Shown in pieces: positions 41,411 through 51,557 of a DNA stretch of 64,000 nucleotides (positions are counted from its first letter, which is position 1; every line of letters begins with the position of its first letter). Under the pieces are notes generated by a model. It was given only the letters and a program-made list of their open reading frames with translations, ran no database searches and was not told where the DNA came from. The position numbers and the translations under genes are program-made. Source of the DNA: SAR86 cluster bacterium AG-422-E19 (GTDB lineage Bacteria > Pseudomonadota > Gammaproteobacteria > Magnimaribacterales > AG-339-G14); contig QCMR01000002.1 in NCBI GenBank assembly GCA_003213595.1, positions 254,015 to 318,014 on the forward strand, in the 5' to 3' direction.

Positions 41411-42103
41411 TTATCCTGTTTCAACTCCAAATTTTCTTTTTCTGGATCGGAAGTCCTCGAGTGCAATATCAAAATCTTTTACATTGAAATCAGGCCAAAG
41501 TTTGTCTGAAAAAAATAGCTCAGAATATGATGATTGCCAAAGGTAGAAATTACTCAGTCTTTTTTCCCCTCCTGATCTTATTATTAAATCTGGATTAGGA
41601 AAGCTTTTTGTTTCTAAATAATTTTCAAGAGAATTTTCATTTAATTCTTTATTTTTTTTGTCTGCATGAAATTTTTTGATCGCATTTATTATGTCCCACT
41701 TTCCTCCGTAGCTAGCAGCAATTATTAAATTAAGCTTCGGATCATATTCTTCAGTAAGTTTTTTTGATTTTTCAATTTGTTTTATCAATTTTTTATTAAA
41801 CCTTGAAATATCTCCAATAAAATTTAGCTTAACTTTTTCTTCCCTAAGTTCAGGAGTCTGTTCTTCTAATGCATCAAAGAATAAAGTAATTAAATCTCTT
41901 ACTTCTCCTTCCTCTCTCAGCCAATTTTCTGTGCTGAAAGCAAACAGAGTAAGATAATCAATTTTTTTTTCTAAGGCATACTCAACTGCTAATCTAGCTT
42001 TTTTTACACCTTCTTTATGCCCAGCTTTTGAAGGAAGGTTTCTGTTTGACGCCCACCTACTATTTCCATCCATAATTACCGCAAGATGGTTGAGATTTTT
42101 CAT
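41411..42103 (-). CDS. uppS: Isoprenyl (undecaprenyl diphosphate) synthase
   Basis: LAVIMDGNSRWASNRNLP, LIIRSGGEKRLSNFYLWQSSYSELFF. Confidence 0.96.
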   Translation of the reverse strand: MKNLNHLAVIMDGNSRWASNRNLPSKAGHKEGVKKARLAVEYALEKKIDYLTLFAFSTENWLREEGEVRDLITLFFDALEEQTPELREEKVKLNFIGDISRFNKKLIKQIEKSKKLTEEYDPKLNLIIAASYGGKWDIINAIKKFHADKKNKELNENSLENYLETKSFPNPDLIIRSGGEKRLSNFYLWQSSYSELFFSDKLWPDFNVKDFDIALEDFRSRKRKFGVETG

Positions 42104-42105
42104 TT

Positions 42106-42663
42106 TTAAATTTCTAAAAGATCTTTTTCTTTTTTCTCCAGAAGCAAGTCTATCTTGGTTACATAGTCATCAGTGAGTTTCTGAATAATTTCTTCGCCAC
42201 GTCTTAAATCATCTTGAGAGATTTCTTTTTCATTGTGGAATTCTTTTAACATAGCATTTGCATCTCTTCTTTGATTTCTTATAGCAACTTTTGAGTTTTC
42301 TGCTTCAGATTTAGCGACTTTAATTAAATCTTTTCTAGTCTCTTCAGTTAACTCAGGAACAATAACTCTAATGACGTCTCCTGAAGTAGCAGGCTGAAGT
42401 CCAATATCTGATGACTGGATAGCTTTTTCAATATTTTGTACCTGATCTTTTTCCCATGGAACTATTGATAAAGTTCGAGCATCTTCAACTGAAATATTAC
42501 TCATCTGACTTATTGGGGTGCTTGATCCATAGTAATCAACTTCAACTGAATCCAGAAGTGATGGATTAGCTCTTCCCGTTCTTATCCTTTGGAGTTTTTT
42601 TTCTAAAGATAAAATGGTTTTATCCATTTGCTCTTCAGTTTCAGATTTAGTTTCATCAATCAT
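42106..42663 (-). CDS. frr: Ribosome recycling factor
   Basis: KKLQRIRTGRANPSLLDSVEVDYYGSSTPISQ. Confidence 0.97.
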   Translation of the reverse strand: MIDETKSETEEQMDKTILSLEKKLQRIRTGRANPSLLDSVEVDYYGSSTPISQMSNISVEDARTLSIVPWEKDQVQNIEKAIQSSDIGLQPATSGDVIRVIVPELTEETRKDLIKVAKSEAENSKVAIRNQRRDANAMLKEFHNEKEISQDDLRRGEEIIQKLTDDYVTKIDLLLEKKEKDLLEI

Positions 42664-42688
42664 TACAATTATCTACAAGAAAAGATTT

Positions 42689-43543
42689 TTAACCCTCAAG
42701 TTGAGACTGAACCTCTTCTGCAAAATCCTTTTTTTCAACTTCTATACCCTCGCCAACTTCAATCCTTATGAAGGAAGAAATTTTTGTATTCGACTCAGAA
42801 AGAAATGCTTCCACACTCTTAGAAGGGTCTTTGACAAAAGGTTGCTTCAGTAAGCTAACATCTGCAAGTTGTTTGTTTAATTTACCCTGAATCATTTTTT
42901 CCTTTATTTCTTCAGGTTTATCTTCCTTTTCGACCTGTGACCTAAAAATTTCTCGTTCCGAATTTATATAAGATTCATCTAAATCTTCAGGAGACAAAAC
43001 AATTGGATTACTTGCGGCAATATGCATGGCAACTTCTTTTGCAATTTCGGGACTTCCTTGATCTAAAGAAACTCCAGCAGCTATTTTTTTATTTGAATGG
43101 ATATATGATTCTAGAACTTCTCCAGTAATTTTTTTTACCTTTCTAATAATTATGTTTTCGCCAATTTTTTGAACCAAAGACATTCTTTGCTTTTCCATAC
43201 TTTCAGAAACTTCATCTAACAAATTTTCTTCAGAAGATGTGTCAACAGCAACTTTCAGCGCTTCTTCACAAAAGTTTATAAAATTTTCATCTTTAGCAAC
43301 AAAGTCAGTTTCACAGTTAACTTCTACAAAAGTAATTTCTTTGTCAGATATTTTAGAAGTTATTATCCCTTCAACAGCAGTTCTCGAAGCTTTTTTTTCA
43401 GCTTTCAGAGCGCTACTTTTTCGTAAATTTTTTATTGCCTCCTCTAAATTTCCATTTGCTTCTTCAAGAGCTTTTTTGCATTCCATCATGCCCAGGCCTG
43501 TTTTCTCCCTGAGCTCTTTCACATCTTGTGCTTTTATTGTCAT
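42689..43543 (-). CDS. tsf: Elongation factor Ts
   Basis: VKELREKTGLGMMECKKALEEANGNLEEAI. Confidence 0.97.
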   Translation of the reverse strand: MTIKAQDVKELREKTGLGMMECKKALEEANGNLEEAIKNLRKSSALKAEKKASRTAVEGIITSKISDKEITFVEVNCETDFVAKDENFINFCEEALKVAVDTSSEENLLDEVSESMEKQRMSLVQKIGENIIIRKVKKITGEVLESYIHSNKKIAAGVSLDQGSPEIAKEVAMHIAASNPIVLSPEDLDESYINSEREIFRSQVEKEDKPEEIKEKMIQGKLNKQLADVSLLKQPFVKDPSKSVEAFLSESNTKISSFIRIEVGEGIEVEKKDFAEEVQSQLEG

Positions 43544-44344
43544 TTATTCTTCCTCAGATTTTTTTGTTTCTTCTTGATTGCTGCTTTCGGTTTGAACTTC
43601 CTGTTCTTCCTGAGAAGCTTTTTTAACAACTACAGGGCCATCTTTTGAGGTTCTTGTTGCTCCTGACATCTCCGCCCCTTCGAGGCAGGCGTTTGAAATT
43701 ATTCTTGAAATCAAAGAAATTGACCTAATGGCATCATCATTACCTGGAATAATAAAATCCACATCATCAGGATTTGAATTAGTATCAACTATTCCTATTA
43801 TGGGAATACCCATTTTCTTTGCTTCAGCTATTGCTATCTTTTCATTTTCTACATCAACAACAAAAAGAGCTTCGGGAAGACCTCCAATATTTTTTATTCC
43901 ACCAATTGAACGATCTAACTTTTCCATTTCTCTTCTAATGCCTAAAACTTCTTTCTTGGTTAAATCAGCGAACTTTCCCTCTTCTTCTTGGGTGTTTAAA
44001 ATTTCAAGCCTTCTGATAGAAGATCTTACAGTTTTATAGTTTGTGAGCATTCCACCAAGCCATCTATAATTAATAAAAGGCATGTTGCATCTTTCAGCTT
44101 CTTCTTTTATGACTCTTCTGGCGGCTCTTTTGGTTCCAACGAATAGAATTCTATTATTTGAGGCTGAGAGCTTTTTACAAAACTCAACTGCAGGACTTAA
44201 GCACTCTAAAGTTTTTTCTAGATTAATAATGTGAACTTTGTTTCTGTCTCCAAAAATGAACTTTTCCATTTTAGGATTCCAAAACCTTGTTTGATGACCG
44301 AAATGAACACCGGCTTTTAACATTTGTTCTATGGAAATATCCAT
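43544..44344 (-). CDS. rpsB: 30S ribosomal protein S2
   Basis: [32 protein letters not shown]. Confidence 0.98.
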   Translation of the reverse strand: MDISIEQMLKAGVHFGHQTRFWNPKMEKFIFGDRNKVHIINLEKTLECLSPAVEFCKKLSASNNRILFVGTKRAARRVIKEEAERCNMPFINYRWLGGMLTNYKTVRSSIRRLEILNTQEEEGKFADLTKKEVLGIRREMEKLDRSIGGIKNIGGLPEALFVVDVENEKIAIAEAKKMGIPIIGIVDTNSNPDDVDFIIPGNDDAIRSISLISRIISNACLEGAEMSGATRTSKDGPVVVKKASQEEQEVQTESSNQEETKKSEEE

Positions 44345-44450
44345 AAATTGCTCCTTTTTTATAGCCTTTAGGCTGGGTTATTCCTCCTCGAGGCTAAGTA
44401 TTAAACTGACATTGAGCCATGACAGCACCCTAATACTCAATCCATACGAG
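44345..44450 (-). promoter_or_regulatory. Structured rpsB 5' leader (candidate S2 autoregulatory leader, pseudoknot-capable)
   Basis: Minus strand ATTGAGTATTA-GGGTGCTGTCATGG-CTCAAT-GTCAGTT-TAATACTTAGCCTCGAGG...AGCCTAAAGGCT...GGAG-ATG; interleaved complementary segments. Confidence 0.6.
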
Positions 44451-44518
44451 TGTGTATTTTCTTCTCTATTTCAAAGAGAAAACGAATTAGAACATATTCC
44501 AAAATAAGAATAAAGAAA

Positions 44519-45280
44519 TTAATTATCTTCCTTTAAAAGATCTTCCACGGTATAAAAACCTGGTTTTTTTTGGCGCAAAATATGACTAAGCCTTGCGCCT
44601 TCTCCAAAAATGTCTCTGCTAAGTGCGTTGTGAGTGACAAGAATTTCCTCATTATCAAAACCAAATATGACTTCATGTCTGCCTACAGAAGATTTATCTC
44701 GAAGAGATTCAATATTTATATTGATATTTTGATCAAGATGAAATTCTATGAATTTTTTTATATCTAGAGCTGTACCAGAAGGAGCATCTTTCTTTTTTTT
44801 ATGGTGAGTTTCTATAATCTTTATAGAGATTTTAGTTTGAGAATTATTAATTAGGTTTTGATTAACATCATCAATAATGGTTTTAAGAATCTTCAACTTG
44901 AAAAAAGCTATTCCTCTACTTAAATTTGGAGCGTGAAGTATTGCTACATCTTCAGACAAACTTTTTAAATTTTCTATTTGTTCAGAACTATGTCCTGTAG
45001 AAGCCAGCACCAAAGGAATTTTATTAGAAAGACAAAATTCATGAATATTTGAAAGATTTTCTGGATATGATGCATCGATTACTACAGGATTCTTCAATTT
45101 GTCTTTTGGTATTTCTAAAAGAGAACCTAATAATGGATAAGACAAGTTATCTATTTTTTTTCCTTGATGTGGATTTTCTGAGGAACAAATGCCATAAGAT
45201 ATTGAGTTAGTTTTCAAAATAGATGAACCTAATCTTCCAGTTGCACCGACAAGAATTAAGTCATTTTGTAAGTTAGTCAT
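44519..45280 (-). CDS. dapB: 4-hydroxy-tetrahydrodipicolinate reductase
   Basis: [31 protein letters not shown]. Confidence 0.92.
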   Translation of the reverse strand: MTNLQNDLILVGATGRLGSSILKTNSISYGICSSENPHQGKKIDNLSYPLLGSLLEIPKDKLKNPVVIDASYPENLSNIHEFCLSNKIPLVLASTGHSSEQIENLKSLSEDVAILHAPNLSRGIAFFKLKILKTIIDDVNQNLINNSQTKISIKIIETHHKKKKDAPSGTALDIKKFIEFHLDQNININIESLRDKSSVGRHEVIFGFDNEEILVTHNALSRDIFGEGARLSHILRQKKPGFYTVEDLLKEDN

Positions 45281-46353
45281 AAATTTTTAAAAAAAGCTTT
45301 AGCGGAATTTAGCCAGGAACTCATTAATGGAGAATTGTTTTCATGAGACATGTTTTCTTTAAATTTATTCAAAAGATTTTTTTGTTCTGTATTCAAGTTT
45401 ACTGGAACTTCAACTATTACCCTAACTAGAATATCTCCAACAGATCCACCTCTCAGAGGTTTTATGCCTTTACCATTCAACCTAAAAATTTTGTGGCTCT
45501 GAGTTCCTGATGGTATTTTTATTTTAGCCTTGCCTACAAGAGTAGGAACTTCTATTGAACCACCGAGTGCAGCGTCTACAAAGTCTAAAGGAACTTCACA
45601 ATAGAGATGTCTTCCATCTCTCTCAAAAATAGAATGCTCTTTAACGTTTATGGAAATATAAAGATCGCCTCGATTACCTCCCCGGCCTAACTCTCCCTCT
45701 CCGGAAAGCCTGATTCTATCGCCATCATCTACTCCCGCCGGAATCTTAACTGATAGTTTTTTATTATTACTTGTAAAGCCAGATCCGTTACATTTAGAAC
45801 AATTTTTATCATGAATTTCCCCTTCCCCTCTACAATGAGGACAAGTTTGCTGCATGGAGAAAAAACCTTGTTGCTGTCTTATTACGCCAGCTCCTCCACA
45901 ATAGGAACATCGATTCCAGAGTCCACCACATCTCTCCTTTGAGGGAATTTCTATATTAAGTGATTTGCCAAAAACTGCTTCCTCAAGGGAAACTTCTAAG
46001 TTGTAACTTAAGTCAGCGCCCCTAGATGAGGCCCTTCCTCCTGAGGATCCTCCAAAAATATCCGAGAATATGTCACCAAAAATATCGCTAAAAGCATCTG
46101 CAGCACCTTGAGAACTTGAAAAAGATGAATTTACTCCTTCGTGACCAAAATTGTCATAAGTTTGTCTTTTTTGATCATCAGATAAAATCTCATACGCTTC
46201 GGAGAGTTCTTTAAATTTCTCAGCAGCTTGGGAATCATCTGGATTTCTATCCGGATGATATTTCATTGCTAATTTTCTATAAGCCTTTTTTAATTCATCC
46301 TTGTTAGCAGATTTGCTAACTCCAAGAACATCATAATAATCTTTCTTGCTCAT
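45277..46353 (-). CDS. dnaJ: Chaperone DnaJ (degenerate zinc centre I)
   Basis: [35 protein letters not shown]; zinc region [16 protein letters not shown]...CPHCRGEG...CSKCNGSG. Confidence 0.95.
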   Translation of the reverse strand: MSKKDYYDVLGVSKSANKDELKKAYRKLAMKYHPDRNPDDSQAAEKFKELSEAYEILSDDQKRQTYDNFGHEGVNSSFSSSQGAADAFSDIFGDIFSDIFGGSSGGRASSRGADLSYNLEVSLEEAVFGKSLNIEIPSKERCGGLWNRCSYCGGAGVIRQQQGFFSMQQTCPHCRGEGEIHDKNCSKCNGSGFTSNNKKLSVKIPAGVDDGDRIRLSGEGELGRGGNRGDLYISINVKEHSIFERDGRHLYCEVPLDFVDAALGGSIEVPTLVGKAKIKIPSGTQSHKIFRLNGKGIKPLRGGSVGDILVRVIVEVPVNLNTEQKNLLNKFKENMSHENNSPLMSSWLNSAKAFFKNL

Positions 46354-46370
46354 GATGTTTTAGAGAGGAA

Positions 46371-48290
46371 CTAACTTTTCTCTTCTTTTACTTCTTCAAA
46401 GTCGGCATCTACAACCTCATCACTGGAAGTCGCATTCTCAGATTCAGAATTATTTTGATTTTCTTGTTGGGCTTGCTGTTGCTCAGCGTAAAGTCTTTGT
46501 GCTAACGAGGAAGAGGCATCAGCAAGAGCTTTTGTTTTTTCTTCAATATCACTCTTATCTTCTCCTTTCAAAGCCTCTTCAAGAACGGATATGGCACTCT
46601 CTATACTTTCCTTTTCAGAAGCCTCAACTTTATCTGCAGACTCTTCTAAGGTTTTTTTACAACCATGAATTAAAGTATCTGCGGCATTTTTAGCTTGGAC
46701 AAGTTCTTCAAATTTCTTATCGTCTTCAGCATTTGCTTCAGCATCCTGCACCATTTTTTCAATCTCCTCATCAGACAAACCACTTGAAGCTTGAATGGTT
46801 ATGGATTGTTCTTTATTGGTAGCCTTATCTTTCGCTGATACATTAAGTATTCCATTTGCATCTATGTCGAAGGAGACTTCTATTTGTGGCATTCCTCTTG
46901 GTGCCGCAGGTATTCCATCAAGATTAAATAAACCTAGTTGCTTATTATCTTTGGCTTGTTTTCTTTCTCCTTGAACAACATTCACAGTAACTGCTGTCTG
47001 ATTATCTTCAGCCGTTGAGAAAATTTGGGATTTGTTTGTAGGAATAGTTGTATTTTTTTCAATTAGGGGAGTCATTACTCCTCCCATTGTTTCAATTCCA
47101 AGAGTTAAAGGAGTTACGTCTAGCAGAAGAATGTCAGTTACATCACCTGCAAGAACTGCTCCTTGAATTGCTGCTCCGGCAGCGACAGCCTCATCAGGAT
47201 TGATATCTTTTCTGGGATCTTTTCCGAAAAATTCTTTAACTTTTTCTTGAACAAGAGGCATTCTAGTTTGACCCCCTACCAAAATAACATCACTAATTTC
47301 TGATGTTGAGAGCTTGGCATCATTAAGAGCAGTCTTAACTGGCTCTAAAGTTTTTGAGACCAGATCAGCAACCAAAGACTCTAATTTTGCCCTAGTAAGT
47401 TTTAAAAGTAGGTGTTTTGGCCCAGAAGAATCAGCAGTAATATAGGGGAGGTTAATCTCGGTCTGTTGATTAGAAGAAAGCTCTATTTTTGCTTTTTCAG
47501 CTGCCTCTTTTAGTCTTTGTATAGCTGAGGAGTCTTGAGTTAAGTCAAAATTCTGTTCTTTTTTAAATTCCGAAACCAGATGATCTATCAAAACGTTATC
47601 GAAATCTTCCCCTCCTAAAGAGGTATCTCCATTTGTAGATAGAACTTCAAACTGTTTTTCTCCATCAATTTCCGCTAATTCAATGATAGAAATATCAAAA
47701 GTTCCTCCGCCTAAGTCATAGACTGCAACTTTTTGGTCTCCGGTTTTTTTATCCATGCCAAATGCTAAAGCTGCTGCAGTAGGTTCATTTATTATTCTTT
47801 TAACTTCAAGGCCAGCAATTTTTCCTGCATCTTTTGTAGCCTGCCTTTGAGAATCATTAAAATATGCTGGAACTGTTATGACAGCCTCCTTGATCTCGTG
47901 GCCCAAATAATCTTCTGCAGATTTCTTCATTTTTGTGAGGACTTGAGCTGAAATTTGCTGAGGTGCTAATTTTTCTCCTTTAACTTCAACCCATGCATCG
48001 CCATTTTCTGCCTTAATTATTTTGAAGGGGGTAGACTCTGCCTCTTTTTTTATCTCTCCATCAAACTTTCTTCCGATTAATCTTTTGATTGCATAAAGAG
48101 TATTTTCTGGATTAGTTACTGCTTGGCGCTTAGCACTTTGTCCGACAATGGTTTCGTTTTCGGTATAAGCCACTACAGAGGGTGTAGTCCTGTCCCCTTC
48201 AGAATTTTCAATTATTTTAGGCTTTCCACTTTCTAAAATAGCTACACAAGAGTTTGTTGTACCTAAGTCTATTCCTATAATTTTTGACAT
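46371..48290 (-). CDS. dnaK: Chaperone DnaK (Hsp70)
   Basis: [35 protein letters not shown]. Confidence 0.98.
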   Translation of the reverse strand: MSKIIGIDLGTTNSCVAILESGKPKIIENSEGDRTTPSVVAYTENETIVGQSAKRQAVTNPENTLYAIKRLIGRKFDGEIKKEAESTPFKIIKAENGDAWVEVKGEKLAPQQISAQVLTKMKKSAEDYLGHEIKEAVITVPAYFNDSQRQATKDAGKIAGLEVKRIINEPTAAALAFGMDKKTGDQKVAVYDLGGGTFDISIIELAEIDGEKQFEVLSTNGDTSLGGEDFDNVLIDHLVSEFKKEQNFDLTQDSSAIQRLKEAAEKAKIELSSNQQTEINLPYITADSSGPKHLLLKLTRAKLESLVADLVSKTLEPVKTALNDAKLSTSEISDVILVGGQTRMPLVQEKVKEFFGKDPRKDINPDEAVAAGAAIQGAVLAGDVTDILLLDVTPLTLGIETMGGVMTPLIEKNTTIPTNKSQIFSTAEDNQTAVTVNVVQGERKQAKDNKQLGLFNLDGIPAAPRGMPQIEVSFDIDANGILNVSAKDKATNKEQSITIQASSGLSDEEIEKMVQDAEANAEDDKKFEELVQAKNAADTLIHGCKKTLEESADKVEASEKESIESAISVLEEALKGEDKSDIEEKTKALADASSSLAQRLYAEQQQAQQENQNNSESENATSSDEVVDADFEEVKEEKS

Positions 48291-48322
48291 TTTTTTAACT
48301 CCTTTACACTTTCTATCTCTTT

Positions 48323-48349
48323 AGTGGGGGTAAAGAGTAAAAAAACAAG
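48323..48349 (-). promoter_or_regulatory. Candidate sigma-32-type promoter upstream of dnaK
   Basis: Minus strand CTTGTTT-N12-CCCCCACT in the grpE-dnaK gap, similar to CTTGAAA-N11-16-CCCCATNT. Confidence 0.4.
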
Positions 48350-48356
48350 GAAAATA

Positions 48357-48908
48357 CTAAATTTTATTAACTATTACTAGTGCCGGTCGGATGACCCTTT
48401 CTTGAATTTTATAACCTTTTTGAACTACTTCTAAGATTTCCTCTGGTTGCTTGGACTTATCTTCTTTTATTGACAAAGCCTCATGAAAATTAGGATCAAA
48501 TTTATCCCCCAAAGGATCAATTTCTTCAACATTATTATTTGACAGGGCTTGTGAAATTTCTTTTGTAACGAGTTCTATCAGACTTCTTGGAATTTCCTCT
48601 TCGGAATGCTGTAAAGCCCTTGTCAAATTATCTATTGGTGAAAGAAGATCTTTGGCAATTAGTTCAGCTGAAAACACTCTTGCTTTAAGAATTTCTTTTT
48701 GAGAAGTTCTTCTAACATTTTCAACTTCTGCATGTGCTCTTAAAACCTTTTCCTCAAGAGCCGTTATCATCTCTGAAGAAATTTTACTTTCAACTTCATT
48801 TTCAGATGATTTTTCCTCCGAAAGCAGTTCTTCTCTTTCAAAAGACTCTTCTTGAGAATTCTTATCGGCTAACTTTGTATTTGTATTCTTTTTTTTATTT
48901 TTCGCCAT
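48357..48908 (-). CDS. grpE: Nucleotide exchange factor GrpE
   Basis: EVENVRRTSQKEILKARVFSAELIAKDLLSPIDNLTRAL. Confidence 0.95.
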   Translation of the reverse strand: MAKNKKKNTNTKLADKNSQEESFEREELLSEEKSSENEVESKISSEMITALEEKVLRAHAEVENVRRTSQKEILKARVFSAELIAKDLLSPIDNLTRALQHSEEEIPRSLIELVTKEISQALSNNNVEEIDPLGDKFDPNFHEALSIKEDKSKQPEEILEVVQKGYKIQERVIRPALVIVNKI

Positions 48909-49308
48909 CTATTGGTTTCACATAAAGGACTAGCTTATGGTCGACAATTTCATATCCATGTTCTTTTGCTATTTTTTCCTGTTCATCTTCAATCAAGTCA
49001 TTTTTAAATTCAATTACTGCTCCCGAATCTATACAAACCATATGATCATGGTGATCTTCTGAAACAAGCTCGTAAACAGAGTAATTATCTTCAAAATTTT
49101 GCTTCATGAGAATTCCTGCAGATTCAAATTGAGTCAGTACCCTGTATACGGTTGCTAGTCCTACTTCGTCACCTGCTTCCCTAATTTTATTGTAAATGTC
49201 TTCAGCACTAAGATGTCTTTCTGAGGACTGTTCAAAAATTTCTAATATCCTGACTCTTGGTAAGGTAACTTTCAGACCGGCCTTTCTTAAATTTTTATCT
49301 TCGCTCAT
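48895..49308 (-). CDS. fur: Ferric uptake regulator Fur
   Basis: LRKAGLKVTLPRVRILEIFE, GLATVYRVLTQFESAGI, HHDHMVCIDSGAVIEF. Confidence 0.95.
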   Translation of the reverse strand: MSEDKNLRKAGLKVTLPRVRILEIFEQSSERHLSAEDIYNKIREAGDEVGLATVYRVLTQFESAGILMKQNFEDNYSVYELVSEDHHDHMVCIDSGAVIEFKNDLIEDEQEKIAKEHGYEIVDHKLVLYVKPIDGEK

Positions 49309-49335
49309 CTTTAAAAAATATGGTTAAATCTCGTT

Positions 49336-49710
49336 GTGAAAATCACGTTTATCCTTACTATTATAACTATTTTTTTTCTTAATTCTTGCGCGAGTAACTT
49401 TTATCAAGTTCCAGTTGCTCAAGGAAATATCATAAGCGTAAGCATGCTCTCTAAACTTGAGACTGGTTTAAGTAAAGCCCAGGTTCAATACATTATGGGA
49501 ACTCCATCAATTAATGATCCTTTTGATTCAAATAAGTGGGATTATGTGGGCTTTGAAATAGTTGGTGATGAGGTTTTCAGAGAAGTTCACCACTCCTTAA
49601 TTTTTAAAGATGATAAGTTAGTTTCTTGGGTGAAAAAAAAGGGTGAGGCAGCTAACCAAAGTTTTGAAGAAGAAGCTAAAAAATTGAATAAAGAAAAATC
49701 AGAACAATAG
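49336..49710 (+). CDS. bamE: Outer membrane assembly lipoprotein BamE
   Basis: Lipobox LNSC, LETGLSKAQVQYIMGTPSINDPFDSNKWDYV; GTG start; divergent from fur. Confidence 0.92.
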   Translation: MKITFILTIITIFFLNSCASNFYQVPVAQGNIISVSMLSKLETGLSKAQVQYIMGTPSINDPFDSNKWDYVGFEIVGDEVFREVHHSLIFKDDKLVSWVKKKGEAANQSFEEEAKKLNKEKSEQ

Positions 49711-51013
49711 AACTAGTACAAACATACCTTAAAAAGAAATAAAAAATCTTAAAATTAAATTCATTAAAATTTAAATTTTGCTTTAAAAAGTTATAAGGCA
49801 TAAACCATCCAATTAACAAGACAACAAAAAAGCCACCTAAAGGCAACATAAGATTGTTAGTCAGGTAATCCAATAACTCTAAAAAGTTTAATCCAAACAA
49901 TTTTACATCCGACCAGATGTTAAACGAAAGGATGTTGGCAAGCCCTAAAAACCAAATTAGTGAGCCTAAAAAAACAACAATTATCGTTCTTGAATATTTT
50001 TTTTTCTCCTCCATCCAAGCGGTAAAGGGTTCTAAAAGCGATATTGAAGAACTTAATGCTGCAATTGATATTAATAAAAAAAAGATAATGGAAAATAAGT
50101 TTCCATAAGGGAGAAAATAAAATGCAACTGGTAAAGTCTCAAATAAAAGCCCTGGACCTGCAGTTACTTCTAATGAGGCATTGCTAAATACAATTGGAAA
50201 AATAGCTATTCCAGCAGCAAGTGCAACAAAAGTATCTAATAAGATAATTGTTAGGACAGTTTTGCCTATGAGCTGTTTTTCAGGCATGTAGGCCCCGTAA
50301 GCCATAATTGCTCCCATTCCAATAGATAAGGAAAAAAAAGCTTGACCCATAGCACTTATGACTACGTCGGGCGTAATGGCGGAAAAATCTGGATTAAATA
50401 AAAACCTTAAAGTGCTTTTTAAGTCTCCAACATAAGATGAATATAATGAAATCAAGATAATGAATATAAATAGGAAAGGCATTAAAAAATTGACAGATTT
50501 ACCTATTCCTTTGATAACGCCAAGCCCTACGATTAAACATGTAGTAATGAGAAAAAGAGAATGCCAAAAAATTAATTTTCCGGGAGAGGAAGTAAAATCT
50601 AAAAAGTATTTAGATGAATAATTAGAAGGATTTTCAAGTCCTGATGGAAACAAGTTAAAAATGTAAGAAAAGGCCATTCCGGCAAAAACACTATAATAAG
50701 AAAGTATGAGAATCCCTGCTAAAGCTCCTAATACTCCTAAATATTTCCAATTGATATTGAGTTCATATTCTTGTGATATTTTTTTTAATGAATTCACAGG
50801 GCTTTTCCGACCGTATTTTCCAATTATTATTTCAGAAACCATGACCGGCAATCCGATAGCAAATATACAAATCAGATAAATTAGGACAAACGCACTTCCT
50901 CCATTCGAACCAACCATATAAGGAAATTTCCAAATATTACCCAATCCAACAGCTGATCCTGCTGCGGCCAAGATGAATGTTGAATTTCCTTGCCAAATTT
51001 TTGAAGTACTCAT
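49676..51013 (-). CDS. Sodium-dependent neurotransmitter:sodium symporter (NSS/SNF) family transporter
   Basis: AAAGSAVGLGNIWKFPYMVGSNGGSAFVLIYL. Confidence 0.95.
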   Translation of the reverse strand: MSTSKIWQGNSTFILAAAGSAVGLGNIWKFPYMVGSNGGSAFVLIYLICIFAIGLPVMVSEIIIGKYGRKSPVNSLKKISQEYELNINWKYLGVLGALAGILILSYYSVFAGMAFSYIFNLFPSGLENPSNYSSKYFLDFTSSPGKLIFWHSLFLITTCLIVGLGVIKGIGKSVNFLMPFLFIFIILISLYSSYVGDLKSTLRFLFNPDFSAITPDVVISAMGQAFFSLSIGMGAIMAYGAYMPEKQLIGKTVLTIILLDTFVALAAGIAIFPIVFSNASLEVTAGPGLLFETLPVAFYFLPYGNLFSIIFFLLISIAALSSSISLLEPFTAWMEEKKKYSRTIIVVFLGSLIWFLGLANILSFNIWSDVKLFGLNFLELLDYLTNNLMLPLGGFFVVLLIGWFMPYNFLKQNLNFNEFNFKIFYFFLRYVCTSSIVLIFLYSIF

Positions 51014-51056
51014 TTCAAATAATTTTATAGGACTTTTAACAAGTTATACTAATCCA

Positions 51057-51530
51057 ATGGGCCAAGATAAAAAAATTAATAGAAAACCTATCATTGAAAA
51101 TAGACAAGCTAAGTTCAATTATGAATTGGGTGAAAATTTTGAAGCTGGGATATCCTTGTTAGGTTGGGAAGTTAAGTCTATTAGATCATCAAGAGTAGAT
51201 ATCAAGGATAGTTACATTTTGATGAAACAGGGAGAAGCATGGATTATTGGGATGTCCATTTCTCCCCTACAAGAAGTCACTCATGACGTTGACCCTTTAA
51301 GGACAAGAAAATTGTTACTTACCAAGTCAGAATTATCGAAAATTTTTAAAGGAACACAAGAAAAAGGGCTTACTTGTCTACCAATAAGAATTTTTTGGAA
51401 AGAAAATTTAGTGAAATTAAAAATTAGTTTAGGGAAAGGAAAATCAAAGTTCGATAAAAGAGAGAGCATCAAGCAAAAAGAATGGAGAAAGGAAAAAGCT
51501 AAAAATTTAAAACTTAATAGCAAGTTTTAA
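51057..51530 (+). CDS. smpB: SsrA-binding protein SmpB
   Basis: IENRQAKFNYELGENFEAGISLLGWEVKSIRSSRVDIKDSY; start refined from 50973 to the ATG at 51057. Confidence 0.97.
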   Translation: MGQDKKINRKPIIENRQAKFNYELGENFEAGISLLGWEVKSIRSSRVDIKDSYILMKQGEAWIIGMSISPLQEVTHDVDPLRTRKLLLTKSELSKIFKGTQEKGLTCLPIRIFWKENLVKLKISLGKGKSKFDKRESIKQKEWRKEKAKNLKLNSKF

Positions 51531-51557
51531 AAATTTGATTAAAATGGTCGTCCATTT

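Noticed and set aside
43239-44039. Plus-strand ORFs of 103-112 aa over tsf and rpsB
   Set aside because: Antisense shadows of well-supported essential genes
44461-44490. Hairpin TTCTCT-TTGAAAT-AGAGAA downstream of dapB as a terminator
   Set aside because: AT-rich stem without a following T-run on the dapB strand
49010-49050. Fur lacks the second Cys of the CxxC motif (CIDSG)
   Set aside because: Pseudomonas-type Fur proteins also lack it, so not noteworthy
49309-49335. Possible Fur box in the fur-bamE intergenic region
   Set aside because: No GATAATGATAATCATTATC-like sequence in the 27-nt gap
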